A stretch of DNA of 64,000 nt from Parabacteroides goldsteinii DSM 19448 = WAL 12034 (GCF_000969835.1 NZ_KQ033912.1:496001-560000), one strand, 5' to 3'; counted from the stretch's first letter, positions 8,062-18,532 are shown. Notes: generated by a model not told the origin, from the sequence alone. Translations and numbers: made by a program.

Positions 8062-11000
8062 TTAGAAGGTTAATTTGACTCCGCCCGTAAACGTTCTATT
8101 CAGCGGATAACGATCTATCCCCGAGGTTGCAGATTCAGGATCAATATCTTTTATTCCGGAAATTGTTGCCAGATTAGCACCGCGAACAAAGAAACGAGCC
8201 TTACGGATACCCATGAAAGCGGAGGCTGCCAAAGGTAGATTATAAGCAATTTCAATATTCTGGATTTTAAAATAATCACCTTTTTTCAACCAAAATGTAG
8301 ATGCCTGATAATTGTTTTCCACTTTATAATATGTCTGCCGAGGTAACTTATCAGTACCCACATTCTCCACTAAATATTTTGAATAATTATTATCACCCCA
8401 ACCGTTATGGAAATATTTGCTGGTCAAGGGAATATCAAAACCAGAACGGCCGTCTCCGATAATCGTTAACTCGATATTTTTATAAGCCAGATTAATATTC
8501 AATGCATAAAACAAACGAGGAGATGTATTCCCTATCTGTTTCATATCATTACCATCCACAACTCCGTCATTATTCAAATCTGCATATTTAAAATCTCCAG
8601 CTTTCAATTTTTCATCGAACAGTTGAGGTATTTTATTTGCTTCTTCATCCGAACTAAACCGTCCCTGATGAACCAATCCAAAATAAGCATCTGTCGGTTT
8701 TCCGATACGACTTTGGTATTCATTACGATAATCAGGTTGATCGAATTGGATGCGCTCAGTTCTCGGTAAAGTAGCCATCGCACCGATTGAATACCGGAAA
8801 TCACCTATTTTATCTGTATATTTTGCAGAGAGTTCCACTCCGTAATAACGCGTTTTATTAAAATTCACATAAGGTGTTGCCAGCAAACCGATAGCCAACG
8901 GATACCGGTTAGTCGGTTTCACCCATTCATTAGTACGAAGAGTATTATAATAACTAACACTGACAGACAATTTACGATCCAACATAAGAGCATCCAAACC
9001 GACACTAAACTCTTTACGTGTTTCCCAATTCAAATCAGGATTACCCAGTTTGTTATAGGTCGAACGGTAAATATTGTTATCCGTATTACTTCCAAACCAC
9101 TGATTATTCGTATGAGGTCCAAATGCAGTACCTTTATTGTCTACCCCCCATTTATCTTCATACATGAAAAGCGTCGGAGTCAACGCCTGATAGCCGAGTT
9201 CTCCATATTCTGCCCTCAATTTAAGAAAATCAATAAATTTCAAGTTTTTCATAAACTGTTCATCCGAGATGATCCAGCTGGCACCGACAGAAGGGAAGAA
9301 CTGATATTGATATGAACTAATCAGGCTCTGTGTTCCGGCAAAAGTCACAGCCGCTTGCAACGTATACTTATTATCATAGGTATAACTACCCGTCCAATTC
9401 ACATTTTGTTGGCATAAAGGATTCTCTACCTGGTTACGCGTCAATTTGGAAATATGATAAGTCAATGCAGTGTTGATTCCATGTACATCATTAAATAGTC
9501 GATCATAAGAAAATGTCTGATAGCCGGAAAACTGTTGGAAATAATAATCATGCAATTTTGCCTGTCCGGACATTTCCGTCAAATCCCACACTTTTTCCAA
9601 AGTTACATCTGTTTTATCAGCATTCGGGGTGGCAATATAAGCTGCAAATTGTTCCGCCTTTCCGATACGGGTCAGGTTATAAGCATTAAATCCGACATAC
9701 GTTCTGGATTTCAGTCCCTTAACCAAATGATTCATATCATAGTTCAAAGCTACATTGGCAGCGCCCAAACGCCCCGTTTCGTTATAGTAACCATTATCTA
9801 CCAAATGACCAATCGGATTTCTTTTAAAAGTGGAACTTACTCCATACCAAGGCAAACCCGATTCTTCATCAAAAGCCGCATATACAGGAAATGCATTGGG
9901 AGCAATTGTCGTCGCATCTTCTATAGCCGAATTAAATTCAAAAATATCCAGTTCCGCATCATCACTATTATCCTTCCCATAATCTTTATCATATCCATAG
10001 TTGGGAGAGCGGCGAATTGTCAGTCCTCCGAAAAATCCGAATTCCACATTAATAAAATCATTCACATTCATATCCAGATTAGCCCGGGCATTCAACCGGT
10101 TATAATCCGCATTATTTCCAATCTTGAAATTATCACCTTCACCCGAATATCCCAGATAAGCATAATACTTAATAAAGTTATTGCCACCCGAAGAAGACAC
10201 ATTAGCCCGTTGATAAGATTTCAGATCATTAAACATCATATCCTGATAGTTAACAGCCGGATATATTTTATCATACGGATCATTTCTATCATAACCGGCA
10301 AGTGCCGCGTCATCATATAAAGGAGACAAACCATCGTTGATACGTGCCTGATTATTCAAGCGGGCATATTCTCCGGCTGTCGCCCATTTCGGGAAACGAT
10401 CTACCATGCTAACCCCGCCTTCTACATTCACATTCAATATCCGGTCATTAGCCTGTCCTTTTTTAGTCTTGATAAAAATAATTCCATTTGCCGCCCGCGG
10501 TCCGTACATTGCTTTACCAACCACATCTTTAACAAATGTAACCGTTTCTATTTCTGAAGGATCCAACTGCATTTCCGTAATATCGATCTGCATATCGTCT
10601 ATGACATAAATCGGACTGAAACCACGCATATTAGCAGAAACTTTCGTCTTTACCCCGAACTGGCCGCGTGTTTCTTCCGCACTCGTACCGGTCGATCCTT
10701 CCCCTTCCGTTATCATTAAGCCGGGAATCAGCCCAACCAACGCATTACGGAGATCATTGGAAGGATATTTTTCCAATTCCTTGCCTGTAATAACAATATA
10801 ATCGCCCGTCGTATTCCTTTTAAAGTTATAGGTGTACGGCAACTGAATACGATCATCTTCCGAACGATAGAGTAAGGAGTGTTTCAATACAACCGAAGGG
10901 TCGTTATTCAACAGAGGCATTGAAGTAACTACTTTTTCAAATCCCGGTTTAGAAACAGTGATAAAATCGGTTGGTTTCGCTTTCAGTTTATATTCACCGT

Positions 11001-11211
11001 TTTGGTCTGTTACCCCATGGGTAAAACCTTCACCAACCACTATTTCTGCATCAGAAACAGTCTCATCAGCCTCATCCACAACTCGTATGGTGAGTTCTAA
11101 CACTTTCGATTTTTCTTTTTCCTGTGCAGACAGATTACCATAGCCGGTCAGAAAAAGTAAAATCAAACCTACGCATTTTGTTATGACATATAGTCGTTTA
11201 TATAGATTCAT
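8062..11211 (-). CDS. SusC-like TonB-dependent receptor without STN domain (second pair)
   Basis: Outer-membrane transporter of 1049 residues. A signal peptide ends near NLSAQ. A carboxypeptidase-regulatory-like domain at about 40-110 is followed directly by the plug (IPGLMITEGE, ANMRGFSPIYVIDDMQID, MYGPRAANGIIFIKTKKG) and a 22-strand-type barrel ending in KLTF. No STN domain precedes the sandwich, so unlike the first SusC of this operon it should not signal to FecR. The plug opening is divergent: the usual DEVVVVGYG motif is not seen and it reads TGDYIVITGKELEKYP instead. No antisense box overlaps its start codon. Confidence 0.93.
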   Translation of the reverse strand: MNLYKRLYVITKCVGLILLFLTGYGNLSAQEKEKSKVLELTIRVVDEADETVSDAEIVVGEGFTHGVTDQNGEYKLKAKPTDFITVSKPGFEKVVTSMPLLNNDPSVVLKHSLLYRSEDDRIQLPYTYNFKRNTTGDYIVITGKELEKYPSNDLRNALVGLIPGLMITEGEGSTGTSAEETRGQFGVKTKVSANMRGFSPIYVIDDMQIDITEMQLDPSEIETVTFVKDVVGKAMYGPRAANGIIFIKTKKGQANDRILNVNVEGGVSMVDRFPKWATAGEYARLNNQARINDGLSPLYDDAALAGYDRNDPYDKIYPAVNYQDMMFNDLKSYQRANVSSSGGNNFIKYYAYLGYSGEGDNFKIGNNADYNRLNARANLDMNVNDFINVEFGFFGGLTIRRSPNYGYDKDYGKDNSDDAELDIFEFNSAIEDATTIAPNAFPVYAAFDEESGLPWYGVSSTFKRNPIGHLVDNGYYNETGRLGAANVALNYDMNHLVKGLKSRTYVGFNAYNLTRIGKAEQFAAYIATPNADKTDVTLEKVWDLTEMSGQAKLHDYYFQQFSGYQTFSYDRLFNDVHGINTALTYHISKLTRNQVENPLCQQNVNWTGSYTYDNKYTLQAAVTFAGTQSLISSYQYQFFPSVGASWIISDEQFMKNLKFIDFLKLRAEYGELGYQALTPTLFMYEDKWGVDNKGTAFGPHTNNQWFGSNTDNNIYRSTYNKLGNPDLNWETRKEFSVGLDALMLDRKLSVSVSYYNTLRTNEWVKPTNRYPLAIGLLATPYVNFNKTRYYGVELSAKYTDKIGDFRYSIGAMATLPRTERIQFDQPDYRNEYQSRIGKPTDAYFGLVHQGRFSSDEEANKIPQLFDEKLKAGDFKYADLNNDGVVDGNDMKQIGNTSPRLFYALNINLAYKNIELTIIGDGRSGFDIPLTSKYFHNGWGDNNYSKYLVENVGTDKLPRQTYYKVENNYQASTFWLKKGDYFKIQNIEIAYNLPLAASAFMGIRKARFFVRGANLATISGIKDIDPESATSGIDRYPLNRTFTGGVKLTF

Positions 11212-11238
11212 ATAATTCTTCTTTTTTTATGGTTCTTA

Positions 11239-13089
11239 TCACCAAATTGGATTCAAACTGGTATCAAAGTTTTTCAATTTATAATAATCATCCGAATGGA
11301 ACGGAAAATAATACATAGCATCGTGCCATCTGACCTGACGTCCTTCTTCCAACGGCTGCCGTGTATATTTAAATCCGGTAGGATATTCAGCGCTTTTCTC
11401 CACTTTCTCAATATCCATTCCATATAATTTTGTCGACATGATTACCGGAGCATCCTTCCAGCGTCGGATATCAAAGTAATGATGACCCTCGCCATATAAT
11501 TCGATTGTACGTTCATTTTTAATATGCTTTCTGAACGTTTCCGTATCCTTCGTATAAATTGATTTAACCGGAACCATATCAACACGTTCTCTAATCAGGT
11601 TGATAGCATCTATAGCAGACATAGAAGCCCCTGGGGCTTTTCCGGACGGACCATAGGCTTCATTTGCTGCCTCGGCATAATTAAGATATAATTCAGTCAA
11701 ACGAATCAACGGATCTGTCGTCAAAGTATTTACCTGATTCTGGACACTCATATCGCCAAAATATTTCCGGGTATAATACCCTGTATGACTAACACCAACA
11801 TAACTCTGATCTAAAAGTGTAGAATATTTAAATTTTCCATTATCATTCTCATAATAGATATTTGCCTTATTTTTAACTTCTCCATCTGCCACTTTCGCCC
11901 ATATTATATTTGCCTGATTGTAAATAACACAATGGTAAAAACGAGGATCACGACTTACATAAGGATCTTGTTCATTATAATGTCCTAATTTGATAGCCTC
12001 TTTTCTATCCTCTTCCGTATTCAAAGGATCTCCCCACTGTGTTTCGAACATGTCCACAAAATTCTGTGTTGGATTTTCACCGGACACGATTGTTTTCTTA
12101 TTAGAAAATATTCCATTTTGCAATGCAGTCGGAGCATTTCCATAATTTTTATTTCCCGCATGCCAGGCCCATATCTGCTCATTTGTATATTTTACACCGT
12201 ACATATTATCCGTATACCTGTCTCCGTCAATCAAAGCATACTGATATTTTTGTGCCAATTGGATCGCCTCCCAACTGGCAACAGCTGCATCTTCCCAATC
12301 TTTCGAACCATTCGCATTATTCAACGGACTTGCCGCATACAATAGCGCTCTGGCTTTCATTGCCTTAGCAGCTACGCCATTGGGTTTCTCCAAATCCGGG
12401 TCATTCAAATGTCCTGGTTCTCCTGGTCCCGGATCACGGCGTATTTTTCCCGCTTTCTCGAAAGCGACAAAAGCTGAATCCATATCCAATGCAACGCACC
12501 TCAAACTTTCATTTTTGGAAAGACGCGGAATATCCCATTCATCATAAGCACCGATCGACTGATTCAGATACGGCATCGGACCCCAATAACGATTTAATAC
12601 AAAATGTGCATATCCCCGTATGAAATAAGCTTGTCCTCTCAAATCTTCAATATCTTCCTGAGTAGCATCTTTGATCTGATCAACTTTTTCCAATGCGATA
12701 TTCGAGACCCGTATTACTTTAAACATAGCATCAAGGATAGGTCTTCTGGTTGCCGAAGTTTGATAGGTAAAAAAATTGATATCTGTTCCCATCACTCCGC
12801 CTTTTATCCTTTGACCACCAAGTAAACGTCCATTATCAGCCAGTTCTGTTAATGCCTCCAGCCCATAACGTTGATCCCAATTCGCGATACTCAATGCATG
12901 AGCACATGTAATATTCTTGTTCTCTTTACCCCCATAAACGGTATAAAAGAATTTCTTAAAATTCACATGTTTAGTAAACACATCTTCTTCTGATAAACCA
13001 GACTCCGGGGCTTTATCCAAATAATCCGTACAAGAAAATTGTGTTGACAAACCAATTACTGCAATAAATAATAATATATATTTCTTCAT
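11239..13089 (-). CDS. SusD/RagB family lipoprotein (first pair)
   Basis: Lipoprotein of 616 residues (lipobox FSC at Cys20, then TDYLDKAPESGLSEEDVF). The tetratricopeptide-like SusD fold is indicated by LRGQAYFIRGYAHFVLNRYWG and the C-terminal NYAEAANEAYG and KNERTIELYGEGHHYFDIRRW. It pairs with the SusC 13103-16540, whose stop is 14 bases upstream, and the second SusC starts 28 bases after it. Confidence 0.95.
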   Translation of the reverse strand: MKKYILLFIAVIGLSTQFSCTDYLDKAPESGLSEEDVFTKHVNFKKFFYTVYGGKENKNITCAHALSIANWDQRYGLEALTELADNGRLLGGQRIKGGVMGTDINFFTYQTSATRRPILDAMFKVIRVSNIALEKVDQIKDATQEDIEDLRGQAYFIRGYAHFVLNRYWGPMPYLNQSIGAYDEWDIPRLSKNESLRCVALDMDSAFVAFEKAGKIRRDPGPGEPGHLNDPDLEKPNGVAAKAMKARALLYAASPLNNANGSKDWEDAAVASWEAIQLAQKYQYALIDGDRYTDNMYGVKYTNEQIWAWHAGNKNYGNAPTALQNGIFSNKKTIVSGENPTQNFVDMFETQWGDPLNTEEDRKEAIKLGHYNEQDPYVSRDPRFYHCVIYNQANIIWAKVADGEVKNKANIYYENDNGKFKYSTLLDQSYVGVSHTGYYTRKYFGDMSVQNQVNTLTTDPLIRLTELYLNYAEAANEAYGPSGKAPGASMSAIDAINLIRERVDMVPVKSIYTKDTETFRKHIKNERTIELYGEGHHYFDIRRWKDAPVIMSTKLYGMDIEKVEKSAEYPTGFKYTRQPLEEGRQVRWHDAMYYFPFHSDDYYKLKNFDTSLNPIW

Positions 13090-13102
13090 ATTGATTTAAG
13101 TT

Positions 13103-16100
13103 TTAAAAAGCGACTTTCAAACCAACTTTATAAGTACTCATCTGAGGATAGAATCCGCGAGCAAAATCTTTTCTTTCCGGATCACCTTCTAACAAACTCG
13201 TAATCGTAAAAAGGTTATTTCCCGAAGCATATACTGTAACGGCAGAAATACCGACCCACTTCTTCAAGTATTTCGGTTTTATGTTATAACCCAGATAAAT
13301 CTCTTTCAACCGAATATAGTCCGCTTTTCTCCAAAAACGATCTTTAATCATTATACCATATCCGGCATAAGCATCTCCTCCCCCCCAAGATAACATAGGA
13401 GGATTTCCCTGTCCCACATAATGCAAAGTCGAATGATTTGCATTAGGATTAATCGGCGTCCAATAATCCAATTGAGACTCATGAACCCGAAGAGAACCAC
13501 TGGTAAACTCTGCCTCAAATGCTTCATTATACTCAACATATTTACCGGAATTTCCCTGAAACAAAATACTAAAATCAAAATTTTTATAGGAAAATCCTCC
13601 GGATAAAGAAAAAGTTATCGGCGGATAAAGAGTTCCGTCAATTGCATACTTATCATAAGTATCTATTTTTCCGTCAGCCGTATAATCCAAAAATTTATAA
13701 TCACCTACATTTATATTGCCTATAGTTGTTGGAGCCGGATTATTATGAATATCATCCACAGACGTATAATATCCGGAACCCGTTAATAAAGCCCCATCAA
13801 GCTGAGCTCCATAAGGTTTTCCAGCCGCTTTTTTATATTCCGGGGCATAGGGTAAATCATCTTTATCTACAATCCGGTTTTCATTGAAACCAAAAATTCC
13901 CTTCAAATTATAACTTAATCCATACGAAGTTGTTTTGTTAAATCCCAGTTCAACTTCCAGACCATGCTTTTTCATTGAACCTTTGTTTAATTGTTTAAAC
14001 CCGTTATTACCAATCAACATGGTATTACTTTGAGGATTTAACAACATATGTGTTCTTTTTTCATCAAAAAAATCAACTCCTACAGTTATCATATTATCTA
14101 AAAAAGCCATTTCAATACCCAAGTCTCTTTTTCGAGCTTCCTCCCACTGAGCGTATATATTAGGTACTTTATCTTCATAAATATAATTTCCGTTAGCACT
14201 ATATTCGCCAATATAAAGCCATCGTTCACTAGCGGAATCACTACCTACTTTCCCATCAGAATAACGGAATTTCAATTTGTTCATCCAGGAGATATTATCT
14301 TTAAAGAACTTTTCTTCCGAAACAACCCAACCGACAGCACCGGAAGGGAAAAAACCAAAACGATTAGAAGGGGCAAACCGTTCGGAACCAGTGTACCCAA
14401 TATTGACCTCCAATAAATATCTTTTATCAAAATTATAAGTAGCACGACCTACCCAACTCTCGTTATAGTAGGCAAAATCTGTTCCTGAATTTTTCTGATG
14501 ACGGCTCATTAATGCCAGTGCCGTTACATTATGTTTTCCAAATGAACGTTTATAATCCAATGAAAACTCATAATACAAATTACTGTAATAACCATTTTCC
14601 AATCCGCCCACATTAATATCCAACGGAGGCTGCGTCCAACTTTCGTTTCCTTCACCTTCCCTGAACCAAGGATTCATTCCTGTCCCTATTTTATCAAAAT
14701 TAAGCGTATATTGAGGAACCGACCAATCAGCTGTCAGAGATTTATTTTTATAATACGTACTTAATGACACTTTTGCCTGGACGGACAGTCCTTTCGTTAC
14801 CATATCCAAATTCTGTTTAAGAATAAGATCCGTAAATAATTTAGAAGATGTATATTCATTAAATTTCCCCTGGTGAAGAGCGGAATAAGGATTTCCTCTT
14901 GCATCATTCTGTGCTGCCGCCAGACGATCTCCGGACGCATCCGGATAATCCAGATCCGGAACCTGCTCCAAAACCCATGCCGGATAATAGGCTGGATACA
15001 ATGTTGTACTAGCCTGATAAACCGGCCTCCAAGGATCTTCACCTGGAGTATTCTGTATACTAATATCTCCTCCGATATTAAAGGATAGAACAGTAGACTT
15101 AGTCAAATCAAAATCCAGATTTCCACGAAAATTAAAACGATCATACTTATATCTCGTATCGCAATAACCTTCATTCAAAGAATTAAAGAATGAACCCTGA
15201 TGATAATATCCTAAAGAAGCAAAGTATTTCACAAAATTTGTACCGCCGCGTATATTAAAATTAGCATTCGTTACCGGCGCAAAATCACGAGCCAGTACAT
15301 CAAACCAATCAACATCCGGATAACGGATTGAATTCAACGGAGTAGAAGGGTTCCGGTACTCATCAAGTACATTCTGAGGGGTTAGGCTCTGAAAAGTCCC
15401 GGCATTCATCAATCCGACATTATACATACTCATTGTCGTATAAGAATTAACATGCCTAGGCATTCGGGTCGGCAGTTCAATACCGTAAGAAGCTGAAAAA
15501 TCTAATTTCGGTTTAGATTCCACACCGCGCTTAGTCGTCACCAAGATAACCCCATTAGCCCCTTTTGCACCGAAAACAGCTGTTGCCGACGCATCTTTCA
15601 AAACAGAAATCGTATTGATTTCATTCGGGTCGAGATCTGCAAAATCACGTTCCACTCCGTCCACCATAACCAAAGGTTTAGAGCTGTTCCAACTGGAAAC
15701 ACCACGAATAATAATATCATTCGTTGTCTGTCCCGGTTGACCAGATTGCTGCATAGTTAATACACCGGATAGTTTACCGGCAATTGCAGCAGTCACATCA
15801 GACACTCCAGATTGCACCAAACTCTTATTTCCAACCTGTGTGATCGCACCCACAACACTTTCTTTTTCTTGGACTCCGTATCCAACGATCACTACTTCTT
15901 CCAGATGTTCCGTATCCTCTACCAGTTCTACAGAGACATGATTCCTTTTACCCGGTTTTATCTCTACCGTTTTATATCCGATAAAAGAAACAACCAACGT
16001 ACTGTTAGCAGGCACTTTCAATATAAATTTACCATCGACATCCGTTATTATACCCATTGTCGTTCCTTTAACCAACACATTGGCTCCGATAACAGGTACT

Positions 16101-16540
16101 CCTGTCTCATCCACCACAACACCCGTCAATTCAATCGGTTGTTGTTGTATGGAAGGAGTTACGGATCTATCCATTTTCTGTTTAATAATAACCTGCTTTT
16201 CGTTAATTTCAAAAGTCAGATTAGAATTTACAAAAAGAGGCTTTAAAATATCCTCTATAGAACCGGAGGTAGTCTTTAGAGTAACTTCTTTCTCTAACTC
16301 AGCTTTTATGTCTTCCGAATAAAAGAATATATACCCGGTCTTTTCTTTTATCGTTTTAAAGACATCCAACATGGTTGTTTTTCTAGCTTTAACTAGTTGT
16401 TCTATCGATACGAAAACATGATCCGTGTGAGCATGAATATTAGTAGCTCCTAATAATAGAACTACAATAAATCCCACACTTTCAAACATTTTAAGAAGAG
16501 AACGTAACCGATTTGTATTGTTACGACTTACTTTTTTCAT
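13103..16540 (-). CDS. SusC-like TonB-dependent receptor with STN domain (first pair)
   Basis: Signal-transducing glycan importer of 1145 residues. It has an N-terminal membrane/signal segment at about 20-40. An STN domain at about 55-115 (KTTMLDVFKTIKEKTGYIF, GSIEDILKPLFVN) is followed by a carboxypeptidase-regulatory domain (VTGVV-type, GVPVIGANVLVKGT), the VVIVGYGVQEK motif, the plug (ARNGVILV-type, here AKGANGVILVTTKRG) and the barrel to KVAF. By family analogy the STN domain engages the FecR 16688-17857. The start codon overlaps an antisense promoter box at 16540. Confidence 0.95.
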   Translation of the reverse strand: MKKVSRNNTNRLRSLLKMFESVGFIVVLLLGATNIHAHTDHVFVSIEQLVKARKTTMLDVFKTIKEKTGYIFFYSEDIKAELEKEVTLKTTSGSIEDILKPLFVNSNLTFEINEKQVIIKQKMDRSVTPSIQQQPIELTGVVVDETGVPVIGANVLVKGTTMGIITDVDGKFILKVPANSTLVVSFIGYKTVEIKPGKRNHVSVELVEDTEHLEEVVIVGYGVQEKESVVGAITQVGNKSLVQSGVSDVTAAIAGKLSGVLTMQQSGQPGQTTNDIIIRGVSSWNSSKPLVMVDGVERDFADLDPNEINTISVLKDASATAVFGAKGANGVILVTTKRGVESKPKLDFSASYGIELPTRMPRHVNSYTTMSMYNVGLMNAGTFQSLTPQNVLDEYRNPSTPLNSIRYPDVDWFDVLARDFAPVTNANFNIRGGTNFVKYFASLGYYHQGSFFNSLNEGYCDTRYKYDRFNFRGNLDFDLTKSTVLSFNIGGDISIQNTPGEDPWRPVYQASTTLYPAYYPAWVLEQVPDLDYPDASGDRLAAAQNDARGNPYSALHQGKFNEYTSSKLFTDLILKQNLDMVTKGLSVQAKVSLSTYYKNKSLTADWSVPQYTLNFDKIGTGMNPWFREGEGNESWTQPPLDINVGGLENGYYSNLYYEFSLDYKRSFGKHNVTALALMSRHQKNSGTDFAYYNESWVGRATYNFDKRYLLEVNIGYTGSERFAPSNRFGFFPSGAVGWVVSEEKFFKDNISWMNKLKFRYSDGKVGSDSASERWLYIGEYSANGNYIYEDKVPNIYAQWEEARKRDLGIEMAFLDNMITVGVDFFDEKRTHMLLNPQSNTMLIGNNGFKQLNKGSMKKHGLEVELGFNKTTSYGLSYNLKGIFGFNENRIVDKDDLPYAPEYKKAAGKPYGAQLDGALLTGSGYYTSVDDIHNNPAPTTIGNINVGDYKFLDYTADGKIDTYDKYAIDGTLYPPITFSLSGGFSYKNFDFSILFQGNSGKYVEYNEAFEAEFTSGSLRVHESQLDYWTPINPNANHSTLHYVGQGNPPMLSWGGGDAYAGYGIMIKDRFWRKADYIRLKEIYLGYNIKPKYLKKWVGISAVTVYASGNNLFTITSLLEGDPERKDFARGFYPQMSTYKVGLKVAF

Positions 16541-16547
16541 ACATTTG
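16540..16547 (+). promoter_or_regulatory. Antisense -7 box (TACATTTG) at the susC start codon
   Basis: TACATTTG fits TAnnTTTG. Its first base pairs with the A of the susC ATG at 16540, the same placement as at 825 and 61821. Confidence 0.6.
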
Positions 16548-16552
16548 TATAC

Positions 16553-16638
16553 ATTTTAGGTTTTTCAATTTACTACTGGAAAATTTAAATTCAATCAAGC
16601 CTGGATAATTGCCGTTATCCGGGCTTATTCTTTACTGA
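16553..16638 (+). ncRNA. Candidate DonS-like cis-antisense RNA, locus 2
   Basis: Predicted RNA of about 85 nt antisense to the leader of susC 13103-16540. Start inferred from the box at 16540-16547. A 12-bp hairpin at 16597-16626 (AAGCCTGGATAA, loop TTGCCG, TTATCCGGGCTT) is fully paired on this strand with one U-G wobble but has a C-A mismatch on the susC strand. The T-tract after it (TTATTCTTT) is weaker than at the other two loci. Ends are approximate. Confidence 0.5.
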
Positions 16639-16687
16639 TTAACAATGACTCTCTTTACATTTTACATAGGCTTTTCATTTTTAGTTA

Positions 16688-17857
16688 TTATTCAATTATA
16701 ATAGTCTCCGATTCAAACCGATAAGTAAATTCATATAACAAAGAAAGAGACTTCATCACCTGATTTACATCATCAAAAAGAATCAACTCACCACCACATC
16801 GCCTACCGGCCACTGATGGATCACACTTTATCTCTACATTATAATAACGGCTCAACCGTTTCAATACTTCGGCTACAGTTTCTCCCTTAAACTGAAGAAT
16901 TCCATCTTTCCATGAAGTGTAGTCGTACACATCGACTGGTACGACTTTATTCTTGTGATCGTTCATCTCTAGTTTCTGATTAGGAATTAATTTTATTTCT
17001 TCATTCATCTCTGTTTTTACAGCGACCTGCCCTTTAACCAAAACGACAGACTGAAGTTCTTCATCAGAATAAGCAGAGACATTAAAACTCGTCCCTAGCA
17101 CATTGACTGTAAATTTAGGAGTTTGCACATAAAAAGGTTTCGACTCGTCTCTGACCACCTCTATATAAATTTCACCCTGCACTTGAATCATTCGCTTTTC
17201 AGAAGAAAATGTCGAGGGGAAACGTAAAACAGATCCGGCATTAACCCATACTTTCGATCCGTCCGGCAATTGCAATGAGGAACGTTTTCCACGGGGAACG
17301 ACTAAGGTATTATAAACCATTTTTTCCTTCGGGTCCACTTTCGATTCTGATAAATAATTTTTCTGCCCTTTGGCATTCTGTACATAAACAGTAGAATCGT
17401 AGGCAATAATAGCATTATCTTCAATCTCAATTGTTTCCGCTCGATCTGTGATTAAAGTAACTTCCGTATGAACAGTATCGCTTACCGGGAGAACAGCCAA
17501 ACTATCTTGACCGACAGATGAATCATGACTCATATAAACCGGAATCAAAAACAAAACTCCGATCAGGCAGGCTGCAACCAGTGCCCCATATAAATAAAGG
17601 TTATGTTGTTTTTTCTTTTGTGCATTATGGCTTCTATAAACCTTGTCCAATAATTCCTTTTGCTTTTCCTCCGATAAAGAATAATTGTTCAATTGTATTT
17701 TTTCAAAATCATGGCACGCTTCTTCATAAAGTTCCTGTTTATCAGGATGTTCCTTCAAATAGGCTTCCCAATATGCAGTAGATTCTTCATCCGACAACAG
17801 TCTGTTACGGACAAAGCGCTCATCTTGCCAAAAATCATTTTTTACTTTCTTTTTCAT
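16688..17857 (-). CDS. FecR-family anti-sigma factor
   Basis: Anti-sigma factor of 389 residues. A cytosolic N-terminal region of about 95 residues (DERFVRNRLLSDEESTAYWE) is followed by one membrane helix (LYGALVAACLIGVLFLIPVY). The FecR domain shows VVPRGKRSSLQLPDGSKVW, IYIEVVRDESKPFYVQT and VLGTSFNVSAY. A C-terminal segment ends in YRFESETIIIE. It is longer than the FecR at 970-1953 because of an extra charged linker of about 60 residues after the membrane helix. The ATG at 17857 is preferred to a TTG at 17869. It lies between its sigma factor and the STN-type SusC. Confidence 0.93.
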   Translation of the reverse strand: MKKKVKNDFWQDERFVRNRLLSDEESTAYWEAYLKEHPDKQELYEEACHDFEKIQLNNYSLSEEKQKELLDKVYRSHNAQKKKQHNLYLYGALVAACLIGVLFLIPVYMSHDSSVGQDSLAVLPVSDTVHTEVTLITDRAETIEIEDNAIIAYDSTVYVQNAKGQKNYLSESKVDPKEKMVYNTLVVPRGKRSSLQLPDGSKVWVNAGSVLRFPSTFSSEKRMIQVQGEIYIEVVRDESKPFYVQTPKFTVNVLGTSFNVSAYSDEELQSVVLVKGQVAVKTEMNEEIKLIPNQKLEMNDHKNKVVPVDVYDYTSWKDGILQFKGETVAEVLKRLSRYYNVEIKCDPSVAGRRCGGELILFDDVNQVMKSLSLLYEFTYRFESETIIIE

Positions 17858-17944
17858 ATAAGAAAACAAGTGTTGTTACTATTAAGACAACCTCACTCAT
17901 TTTTTGCCCCCACAAAAATTCAAATAATTAAAAAAAATGATTTT

Positions 17945-18532
17945 TTATATCCAATCAGAAGGAAAGATTATCAAAAATAGCGGAATAACAGATGAGGTTG
18001 CCTCCTCACGCATATGTTCAATTCCCCTCGCCACCAACTTTCGTGCACCTTTCTGGGTCAGGTCTAACATATCTGCAATCTCATCATAGGAAAGTTTTTG
18101 CATATACCTTAAATAGATGGCTTCCCGTTGCCGATCCGTTAAAGTATCCAGCAGAGATTTTACTTTCTGTACTCTCATAGCAGCTTGTTCACGGTCTATC
18201 AGTTCATCCAGTAAATCGACCTCAACAACAAATAAATGTTCACACTGTTCTACGTCACTATATTCATAGGGGATTTTTAAGACATTCAAAAGTCTGTTCT
18301 TAAAACAAGTAAACAAAAAAGATTTTATATTTCTAACGCCTTCAAAAATTTTCGTATTAGATAACAATGACAGGAAAAGATCATGAAGAACATCATACAA
18401 TTCATCGTCCGAAAGACCGAACCCTTTCCCATAAGCATACAAATTATTCACATAACAAGTATAAATATAGTCAAAACTCTCTCGATCTCCCTGAACTAAT
18501 TTTTTTATAATATCTTCTTCAGCTACATTCAT
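17945..18532 (-). CDS. ECF RNA polymerase sigma factor
   Basis: ECF sigma factor of 195 residues. Region 2 at about 10-75 (FDYIYTCYVNNLYAYGKGFG, ELYDVLHDLFLS). Region 4 at about 125-180 with the helix-turn-helix MQKLSYDEIADMLDLTQKGA. First gene of the PUL that runs down to 2759, which it should activate. Its upstream region holds a TATATTTG box (18594-18587) and a 15-bp perfect palindrome (18605-18642). Confidence 0.94.
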   Translation of the reverse strand: MNVAEEDIIKKLVQGDRESFDYIYTCYVNNLYAYGKGFGLSDDELYDVLHDLFLSLLSNTKIFEGVRNIKSFLFTCFKNRLLNVLKIPYEYSDVEQCEHLFVVEVDLLDELIDREQAAMRVQKVKSLLDTLTDRQREAIYLRYMQKLSYDEIADMLDLTQKGARKLVARGIEHMREEATSSVIPLFLIIFPSDWI

